From: Wenzhouxiangellaceae bacterium | Lineage (GTDB): Bacteria; Pseudomonadota; Gammaproteobacteria; Xanthomonadales; Wenzhouxiangellaceae | NCBI GenBank assembly: GCA_028289455.1 | Contig: JANQPN010000081.1 | Location: forward strand, 1 to 51,952 | DNA length: 51,952 nucleotides | Reading direction: 5' to 3' | Shown: positions 35,904-43,900 of the stretch, piece by piece | Layout: each line of letters starts with the position of its first letter | Numbering within the stretch: the first letter of the stretch is position 1 | Program-made: the position numbers and the translations under genes | The notes under the pieces: generated by a model | What the model was told of the DNA's origin: nothing | The model's input: the letters and a program-made list of their open reading frames with translations, nothing else | The model's database searches: none

Positions 35904-36078
35904 AGGTATGCCCTTTGATCAAGCGCAACAGTATGAAAGTCCCGCAAATAGAACGCAAACCCAGCTGCCCGTCGCCTCTGTACCCGCTTCCAACCGGCCT
36001 GCAGATAATAATTTGCTGCATCCATACCTGAATAACGGCATAATCACGAAATACGCTGAACTATTTTGAGAGCCGAGC

Positions 36079-36918
36079 ATGTCGATTCATTTTTATAAAA
36101 AACACCCGGCCATTGTTTTAGTAACTCTGGTGATGATTTCGCTGACAGGCTGCAACAGGGAAGAAGCTGCCGAGACAACCACCGAACCCACTCAACCAGT
36201 GACCGCAGCTCAGCCTGCCGAGCAGCCACCTGCCGCAAACAGCCGGCCTAATGCGCTTACCCCGGAAGAACGGGCAGCACGCAAAGAAGAGCGCCAGGCC
36301 AGGCGCGAGCAGCGGTTGGCCGAATTGACACCGGAACAGCTGGCCGCACGGGAGGCCAGAAGAGCAGAACGCCAGGCCCGCAAGCAGGAAAATCAGAACA
36401 ATGCCGGCAACGACCAGGAAAGCGAAGCGGACAAACAGGCCCGCCGTGCTGACCGGCGCAGGCAGAACATCAATCAACGAACCCAGGAAAAAGCCTGGTG
36501 GAATAAAGGCGGCAATCAGCTCGCGGATATGAACCTGACCGATCAGCAGAAAACCGATATGGATGCTCACCTGCAGGCCCTGTTGGATACCCGTGAACAG
36601 CTGGGCGCGGAACTGCAGCCATTGTGGCAAAGCAACAAAGACGCATTGGCCAGCGGCAATGTGGGCCTGATTGCCAGCAACCTGGAGCGTATCGACAGCC
36701 TGGAAAACCAGTGGCAGACCGAGCGGCGCAACACAATGGTAGAGATACTGGAATCGCTCGACAGCCAGCAGCTGGCTGCACTGGCGCAATCCAGCAGTGA
36801 CATAGCCACGCTTAACTGGCTGGATATTGAATTGGGCAAAGGTGTAGGACGTCCTCAGACAGACCGGCAGCAGCGTCGTCAAAACCGCCGCCAGAATCGT
36901 AACGACAATAACGACTGA
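36079..36918 (+). CDS. Spy/CpxP-like lipoprotein
   Basis: Predicted lipoprotein of 279 residues: a hydrophobic signal ends in the lipobox LTGC, giving Cys25 as the modified residue. The mature part starts with a Thr/Pro/Ala-rich linker, then a very Arg/Glu/Gln/Ala-rich helical region with repeated RRAERQARK-type units, and ends in a basic Arg/Asn tail. LTDQQ (about residue 153) and LTPEQ resemble the LTxxQ motif of Spy/CpxP periplasmic chaperones, but sequence bias makes the match uncertain. Role in envelope stress is a guess. Confidence 0.75.
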   Translation: MSIHFYKKHPAIVLVTLVMISLTGCNREEAAETTTEPTQPVTAAQPAEQPPAANSRPNALTPEERAARKEERQARREQRLAELTPEQLAAREARRAERQARKQENQNNAGNDQESEADKQARRADRRRQNINQRTQEKAWWNKGGNQLADMNLTDQQKTDMDAHLQALLDTREQLGAELQPLWQSNKDALASGNVGLIASNLERIDSLENQWQTERRNTMVEILESLDSQQLAALAQSSSDIATLNWLDIELGKGVGRPQTDRQQRRQNRRQNRNDNND

Positions 36919-36984
36919 TCCATATCAGCTTATTTATATGGCTGGTTGTTGCCGGCCATCGACACTGTATTTCCCGGATAACCT

Positions 36985-39900
36985 ATGAAACTGGATACCG
37001 AGTTTTATCAACTGCCGCTGCGTTTTGACGCCGCCCGTTTACGTGAAGAAATTGCCCAGTTCACCGATGAGGACTGGTGCCCGCACCCGCAGGGCTTCCA
37101 AGGCAATGATGCGCTATTGCTGATTGCCGCTAACGGCGATCCCCGCGATGATGCGCTCAAAGGTCCGATGCTGCCGACACCGCATCTGAAAAAATGCCCT
37201 TATCTGCAGCAGGTGCTGGCCTCGTTCAACACGATATTCGGCCGTACCCGGCTGATGCGGATTGCCGACCATGCCAAAGTACAGCGGCATATGGACGCCA
37301 ACTATTACTGGCACCAGCGGGTTCGTGTGCATGTACCCATCCAGACCTGTGATGAAGTCCTCTTCCACTGTGGTGATCAAAGCGTCAACATGGCCGAAGG
37401 CGAAAGCTGGATCTTTGATACCTGGAAACAGCACAAGGTGGAAAACCCCAGCGACTTCACCCGGATCCACCTGGTAGCCGACACCGTCGGTTCCGCCCGT
37501 TTCTGGGATCTGGTCGATAAGGCCGCCCAGCCTCACCGTGACATCCCGGCCAAAATTGAACCGCAGCTGGTTGAGTTCCAACCCGATATGAAATTGAACC
37601 TGGCCACGGAAACCGTCAATGCGCCACTGGTGATGTCTCCCTGGGAACAGGACAGTGTGATGCAACCCATTCTGGAAGACATGCATGCCGCCGACCCCGG
37701 ACCGGCTGAACACGTGGAAGCCATTGAGCAGGCCACTTTGCGGTTTCGGCAGCGCTGGCGCACCTTGTGGTCGCGGTTCGGCATGCGCCAGGAAGGTTTC
37801 CAGGCCTACGATGAAGCCCGCAGGGGATTAATGGCCACCCTGGAACCACACGCCGGTCAGGTAGCTCTGCCCAATGGCATGGACCCGGTCGCGCTGATCC
37901 GTCAGGGCATGGTCGAACCTTCGTTGAACCCGGATATGTTGCAGTCACAACCACCCGCAGCAGCCGGCAGACCGGCAGCCCAGCGACCACAGCAGCAGGG
38001 AGCGCCGAAACTTGACCGGCCGGTGATTATTGTGGCCGCCCCCCGCTCCGGCAGTACCCTGCTGTTTGAAACGCTGGCCAAGTCACCGAACATCTATACC
38101 ATCGGCGGGGAAAGCCACTACATGATTGAGCGCATCGACAAGCTCAATCCGGAAAACCGTGATTTTGAATCCAACCGCCTGACTGCAGATGATGCCGACC
38201 CGCAAACCGTGCATAGTCTGCGGGCCGGCTTTCTGGGCAGACTGCATGACCGCAACGGCAACAGCGCCACGGCGCACAACCGGCCGGTCAGAATGCTGGA
38301 GAAGACGCCCAAGAATGCCCTGCGCATTCCGTTCATGCACAAGGTGTTCCCCAACGCGATTTATATCTACCTGTACCGCAACGCCCGGGAAAACATCAGC
38401 AGCATGATGGATGCCTGGCGCTCGGGCCGTTTCGCCACTTATCCTGACCTGCCCGGCTGGGAAGGCGAGCACAAATGGTCGCTGCTGCTGACTCCAGGCT
38501 GGCAGGAGCTGAGTGGTAAACCGGTGGAGGAAATTGCCGCCGAGCAATGGATCAAAACTCACAACACCATGCTGGATGATCTGGAACAGATTCCCGCAGA
38601 ACGCATTTGTGCCATCAGCTATGAAGACTTTATTGCCGACCCGCTGGAACAGACCAAACGGCTGTGCCGGTTTACCGGTGTTGGCTGGGACCAGTCACTG
38701 GAAAACGGCCTGGCACTATCCCGCCATACCTTGACCAAACCGGACCCAGACAAGTGGAAAAAGAACGAAGCCGAGCTTAACCGGGTACTGGATGGCGCCG
38801 AAGCCACCGGCCAGCGCATCGCCGCGTTTGCCGAAAAAGTCAATCAGGCCAGCACTGCCGCCACCCGGCAGCGGATGCAGGCAGTCGCCCGCGGCCAGGC
38901 TGGCGCTGACCCCAATGCCCCGCTGGCCAGCGTGCACACCAGCAACCTGCCCAACATGCTGCAACAGGCCGGTTTTTCCATTCTGGCCACCACCTATCAG
39001 GCAGGCAGATTGATTTCTGCCCGTCCTGATAACGGCAAACTGAATACCCATTTCCACATGTTCAGCAAACCCATGGGCATGGCTGCAGACCGCGGACGTA
39101 TCGCGCTTGGCACCACCAGCGAAATCCTGTTTTACCGCAACATGCCGAATGTCGCTCAGAAGCTGCAGCCGGCCGGCCGCTACGATGCCTGTTTTCTGCC
39201 GCGCAACAGCCATGTCACCGGTGACATCGATATCCATGAAATGTGCTGGGCCGGTAAGGAATTGTGGTTTATCAACACCCGCTTCTCCACGCTGTGCACC
39301 ATCGACAGTGAAAACAGCTTTGTACCGCGCTGGCGCCCGCACTTCGTCTCCGCACTGGCGCCGGAAGACCGCTGCCACCTGAATGGTCTGTGCCTGGTGA
39401 ACGGCAAGCCGAAATTTGTCACCGCACTGGGAACTGCAGACACGCCCCAAGGCTGGCGCGAGCGCAAGGCCGACGGTGGTGTACTGATGGACATCGACAG
39501 CAACGAAATCATTTGTCAAGGCTTATCCATGCCCCATTCTCCCCGCTGGTATCAGGACAAGCTGTGGGTATTGGAATCCGGCAACGGCAGCCTGGCACAG
39601 GTGGACATCAACACCGGCAAACTGGAAACCGTGGCCCTGTTGCCGGGCTTTACCCGGGGCATTTCATTTGCCGGCGATTTCGCCTTTATCGGCCTGTCGC
39701 AGGTCCGCGAGAGCGCCATCTTCAGCGGTATTCCCATTACCAAACGCCTGAAGGAACGCACCTGCGGCATCTGGGTGGTCAACATCAAATCCGGCCAGAT
39801 TGCAGGCTTTATCAAATTCCAGGGTGCCGTTCAGGAAATTTTCGCTGTTGAACTGCTGCCGGGCATCCGGTTTCCGGAAATTTTGGATTCCAGCAACAAG

Positions 39901-40002
39901 CTGATTGCCAACTCTTATGTTTTACCGGATGAAGCCATGAAGCAGGTTCCACAGGCACAGCGTGCTGATGCAGTGCCAAAACCCGAGGAGGCCAAGGCAT
40001 GA
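36985..40002 (+). CDS. Asp/Asn hydroxylase - sulfotransferase - TIGR03032 fusion
   Basis: Three-domain protein of 1005 residues without a signal peptide. Residues ~10-180 resemble aspartyl/asparaginyl beta-hydroxylases: the iron-binding HMD at 102-104, the distal His at 150 and R160 for 2-oxoglutarate. Residues ~345-640 are a sulfotransferase: VAAPRSGSTLLFETL holds the PAPS 5'-phosphosulfate loop, and YIYLYRNARENISSM matches the 3'-phosphate region. Residues ~648-985 match the TIGR03032/DUF4915 family, probably a beta-propeller (SVHTSNLPNMLQQAGFSILA, SHVTGDIDIHEMCW, RCHLNGLCLVNGKPKFVTA). Its stop overlaps the next gene (ATGA). Together they suggest modification of a protein or glycan by hydroxylation and sulfonation in the cytoplasm; the substrate is unknown. 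Confidence 0.85.
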   Translation: MKLDTEFYQLPLRFDAARLREEIAQFTDEDWCPHPQGFQGNDALLLIAANGDPRDDALKGPMLPTPHLKKCPYLQQVLASFNTIFGRTRLMRIADHAKVQRHMDANYYWHQRVRVHVPIQTCDEVLFHCGDQSVNMAEGESWIFDTWKQHKVENPSDFTRIHLVADTVGSARFWDLVDKAAQPHRDIPAKIEPQLVEFQPDMKLNLATETVNAPLVMSPWEQDSVMQPILEDMHAADPGPAEHVEAIEQATLRFRQRWRTLWSRFGMRQEGFQAYDEARRGLMATLEPHAGQVALPNGMDPVALIRQGMVEPSLNPDMLQSQPPAAAGRPAAQRPQQQGAPKLDRPVIIVAAPRSGSTLLFETLAKSPNIYTIGGESHYMIERIDKLNPENRDFESNRLTADDADPQTVHSLRAGFLGRLHDRNGNSATAHNRPVRMLEKTPKNALRIPFMHKVFPNAIYIYLYRNARENISSMMDAWRSGRFATYPDLPGWEGEHKWSLLLTPGWQELSGKPVEEIAAEQWIKTHNTMLDDLEQIPAERICAISYEDFIADPLEQTKRLCRFTGVGWDQSLENGLALSRHTLTKPDPDKWKKNEAELNRVLDGAEATGQRIAAFAEKVNQASTAATRQRMQAVARGQAGADPNAPLASVHTSNLPNMLQQAGFSILATTYQAGRLISARPDNGKLNTHFHMFSKPMGMAADRGRIALGTTSEILFYRNMPNVAQKLQPAGRYDACFLPRNSHVTGDIDIHEMCWAGKELWFINTRFSTLCTIDSENSFVPRWRPHFVSALAPEDRCHLNGLCLVNGKPKFVTALGTADTPQGWRERKADGGVLMDIDSNEIICQGLSMPHSPRWYQDKLWVLESGNGSLAQVDINTGKLETVALLPGFTRGISFAGDFAFIGLSQVRESAIFSGIPITKRLKERTCGIWVVNIKSGQIAGFIKFQGAVQEIFAVELLPGIRFPEILDSSNKLIANSYVLPDEAMKQVPQAQRADAVPKPEEAKA

Positions 40003-40643
40003 CCGACGCATCTGACAATGGCGCTGAAAACCAAGGCAAACTGGAACGCAACGGCCATTTCGGCATACCCATTTACTCCATAATGGTGCGCGAATTTGAG
40101 CAACACCGCCAGCCTCTGATTGACTATATTCTGGAACTTCGTAAGCAGGACGAAGGAGTCAACCGCAGTAATGTCCGCGGCTGGCACTCTACCGAAAACC
40201 TGCACGGCCATGACAACGAACACACCTTGTGGATGTCCCAGAAAATTCAGAATATCGGACTGACCGCAGCCAAGCATTTTCATGGCGAAAACCGCCCCGG
40301 CATTCCGCAGCTGGCAGCCTGCTGGGCGAATGTCAATGAAACGGGCGCCTGGAATGCGCCTCACCAGCACCTGCCGGCCGACTGGTCTGGGGTGTTTTAT
40401 CTGCGTGCCGAAAATGAGTCGGTAGCCGGCAAAAACGGTATTGCCGATGGTGATTTGCTGTTTTTCAATCCGTTACCCATGGGCCGCCGCTTCGACCGCC
40501 CAACCACTATCGGCTACCGGCCGGTGGACGGCAAAATGCTGATTTTCCCCGCCTATGCGACACACATGGTGGCGCCACATTTTGAAGAACAGCCACGGAT
40601 TTCGATTTCGTTTAATCTGTTCTGGAAGTCACAGTCGGAATAG
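39999..40643 (+). CDS. TIGR02466-family putative 2OG-Fe(II) oxygenase
   Basis: Cytoplasmic protein of 214 residues matching TIGR02466 proteins, which have the double-stranded beta-helix fold of iron/2-oxoglutarate oxygenases. Visible features are FGIPIYSIMV at the start, WHSTENLH, WANVNETGAWNAPHQHLPADWSGVFYL (metal-binding His region) and MLIFPAYATHMVAPHFEEQPRISISFNLFW (second His and the Arg for the co-substrate). It overlaps the three-domain gene by 4 bases, so the two are coupled and likely act on the same pathway. The exact reaction is unknown. Confidence 0.87.
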   Translation: MTDASDNGAENQGKLERNGHFGIPIYSIMVREFEQHRQPLIDYILELRKQDEGVNRSNVRGWHSTENLHGHDNEHTLWMSQKIQNIGLTAAKHFHGENRPGIPQLAACWANVNETGAWNAPHQHLPADWSGVFYLRAENESVAGKNGIADGDLLFFNPLPMGRRFDRPTTIGYRPVDGKMLIFPAYATHMVAPHFEEQPRISISFNLFWKSQSE

Positions 40644-40675
40644 AGCTTCAAGCTCCGTGAGAGCGCCATACCATT

Positions 40676-40749
40676 CTGTAGGAGCACACATGTGTGCGAC
40701 CTGATACCGCAACGGCAGGAATTGGTCGCGGACATGTCCGCTCCTACAG
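40676..40749. repeat. Inverted REP pair (REPIN), copy 1
   Basis: Two 26-base palindromic units (40676-40701 and 40724-40749) face each other across a 22-base spacer, starting CTGTAGGAGC and ending GCTCCTACAG. Each contains CATG at its centre. They resemble Pseudomonas-type REP sequences (GTAGGAGCGA...). The left unit reads GCACACATGTGTGC where the right reads GCGGACATGTCCGC; both stay perfect palindromes. Confidence 0.85.
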
Positions 40750-40815
40750 TTCATTTCAATACTGATAATTCTCGACAAAGCGCTATCCGAAACTTCCATA
40801 AAAACTGATTTATGT

Positions 40816-40916
40816 AACCCTAAAGTGTTAATAATCGGTTATGATTAAAGGAATTGTGTCAGCTGGGCGTTGGGCTGAGCTGGAATAGATGTAATTGCCT
40901 TCGGGGAGACCACACA
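40816..40916 (+). promoter_or_regulatory. Leader/promoter region of giant gene 1
   Basis: This stretch shares aligned segments with the 100 bases before giant gene 2: a GTGTTAA-N1-AATCGGTTAT block (40825-40841), a GTCAG...GCGTTG block, and TGCCTTC(G/T)GGGAGA before the start. TATGAT (40840-40845) may be a -10. The GGGGAG at 40903-40908 is the ribosome site for the GTG start. Conservation between paralogs supports a shared control region. Confidence 0.55.
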
Positions 40917-43900
40917 GTGACCAGGCTTTATTTGGATTTGGGTCCGTCTTTTGCTGCCAATATCAGTACGCAGCGCAATCCTTTGGCTGATGCCATCACC
41001 ACCACTTTAGACCGTCAGGTCCAACAGAATCTGAAGCGCACCGGCATGGCGCCGGCGGTCACACTGGTCAGTTCACTGGTGACCATGGGTGGAGCGCATG
41101 CCGCGGTATTCGAGGTCGACAACCTCAACGACAGCGGCCCGGGCAGTTTGCGCCAGGCCATTCTGGATGCCAACAACAATCCCGGTCTTGATGCGATCAC
41201 CTTTGCCGATGGGGTCACCGGCACCCTGAGCATGTATAACGGTGAGTTCGATATCTACGACAGCGTGGTAATCCAGGGTCCCGGCGAAGCTAATCTGACA
41301 ATAGACGCCAACAACAACTCACGAATCTTCGATTTCCAGCCCAATCAAAACGAAACGACGCTGGAAATTCGCGACCTCACGTTGTATGACGGCAACTCAG
41401 GCATCGGTAACCGCGGCTATTTTGGCCCGGGCAACTACCGGGGTGGTGCTATCCGGGTTAACGGATACACCTATGAAACACGCGGCGGACCTGCTGTTTA
41501 CAGCCGGCTGAGGCTGGACAGCGTCACCATCACCGAGAGTTATGCCTATGGTGATGGTGGTGCGGTGTTTGCTGAAGACAGCTTTGTTGAAATCATCAAC
41601 TCCACAATCAGCAACAATTCCTCAGATGAAAACGGTGGCGGCATTCACATTCAGGAAGGCGCTCTGACCATTACCGGCAGCACCTTTGACCAGAACGATG
41701 CCAATGAAGGCGGTGGCGGTTCCATTTCCGTTGATGATGCATTCAGTGTGTTTATTGACAACACCTACGTCACTGACAGTTATGCCAGTTCTGACGGAGG
41801 CGGTATTTACCTTGGCAATATCGAAGTCAATGCCACCATTGCCAACAGCACCATTACCGGCAACGGCTCTGACTCTCAGGGCGGTGGTATCGATGCATTC
41901 AATTTTACCGACGGTGCAGTGCTGGAAATCAACAACACCACCATCCGCTATAACTATGCCAGTGGTTACGGCGGTGGTATTTACATTGATAGCAGTGACC
42001 TGCATGTCCTGAACAATTCAGTCGTCAGCAACAATTATACCGACGGCTCCGGCGGCGGCATCCGCTTCGCCAGCGAAAACATCTCGCACGAGCTGCGCAT
42101 CGAAGACAGCACCATTGATGGCAACAGTGCTGGTGAATACGGCGGTGGTGTGCATTTCTATACGGACCAGGCCACTCTGCTGGTACGCAACAGTTCCGTC
42201 AGTGGAAACACCGGCAACTATGGCGGCGGCGTTGCCATTACTTACGATGACGGTGCCGGCACGCATATCGGCCAAATCACCCTGGACAACGCTACCATCG
42301 ACAACAATAACGCCAATGTCGGCGGCGGGGTGTTTTGGGAGCTGGACGAAACCTATGCGCCCACTCTGATCACCGACAGCAGCATTAGCGGCAATACCGC
42401 AGAATCCGGCCGCGGCGGCGGACTGTTTCTGTATTTTGACGATGGCATGTATTCCAGAATGACCATCCGCAATACCGTTATCGATGGCAATTCCGCTTCG
42501 GATGACGGTGGCGGCATATGGTTCTACGACGACGACGGTTATGACGTTGTTATTGAGAACAGCACCATTTCAAACAATACTTCCGATAACGATGGTGGTG
42601 GTCTGTGGTTTTATTCCGATGACGGTGCACCGTTTATCCGCAACAGCACCATTTCCGGCAATTCTGCCGGTCGCAATGGCGGTGGTCTGCTGCTGACCCA
42701 GGAAGATGGAGATGCCCGCATCGACAACAGCACGGTTGTTAATAACTACGCTTATTACACCGGTGGCGGGCTGTTTAACGGGTATATTGATAGCGGCACG
42801 GTATACGGCAGTGAGCTGCGTATTCGCAGCAGCATTATCGCCAATAACAGTGTCAACAATGGAAACTACAGCGCTATCGCCGGTGTAGATGTATACGCAC
42901 AGTTCAGCCTGATCGAGAACCTGGATGGCTTCAACCTGACCGGCAACAACAACAATATTTTCTATACCGATCCGATGCTCGGCCCGCTGGCCGACAACGG
43001 CGGCCCAACCATGACCCATGCGCTGCTGGCCGGCAGCCCGGCGATTGATGCCGGCCTCAATGTCGCGCCCTCGGCTGATGACCAGCGTGGTAACGGTTTT
43101 GCTCGCATAGTTGGTCTGCAGACCGATATGGGTGCGGTGGAATCCACTACGGATGATCCGGTCAATTTCCCACCGTACACCCAACTGGTGACCAATCTGA
43201 ACAACGCCGGGCCGGGCAGTCTTCGTCAGGCAGTGATCGACGCCAATGGGAATTACGGTCTGGATGTCATCGAGTTCCAGGCCGGATTAAGCGGCACCAT
43301 TACCCTGACATCCGGTGATATCGATATTTATGACAGCCTGGTCATTAATGCACCGGTGCCCAGCGTGATTACCGTCAGCGGTGGTTTCTCCGGCGGCCCT
43401 GAACCCAACCGCGGCGTCGGCTACAGCCGTATTTTTGATATGCGAGGTGGTTTTGGGGAACGTGGCGGCCCTGCTGATCCATCTAACAATTTGACTTCTG
43501 TTGACATCGTCGGGCTGACTATCAGTGACGGCTACGACTCTAATGGCGGGGGCATTTCAGCCTACAACGTTGAGTTGACTATTCGCGACAGCATCGTCAC
43601 TAACAACACCTCATATGCAGATTACGGCGGCGGCGGCGGCATTGACCATAATGCCGGCGTATTGCGGATTATCGATTCCACGATCTCCGGCAACACCGCT
43701 CAAAACGAAGGCTCTGACGGCGGGGGCATCCGCATTAACAACGCCAGCCTGGTTATCCGCGACAGCTACCTGAACAATAACGATGCCTATGATAACGGCG
43801 GCGGGATACATGCAGACCGTGTGTACTCAGTAGCCATAGCCGGCACAACCATGGATGGCAACCAGGCAAGAGACAGCGGTGGCGCCATCGACCTGGCCAG

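Noticed and set aside
36118..36882. 254-codon minus-strand open frame opposite the Spy-like lipoprotein
   Set aside because: The plus strand has a lipobox signal peptide and start; the antisense frame is open because of the biased Arg/Gln/Glu codons.
38716..39519. 267-codon minus-strand open frame within the three-domain fusion gene
   Set aside because: Antisense to sulfotransferase/TIGR03032 coding sequence with continuous family motifs on the plus strand.
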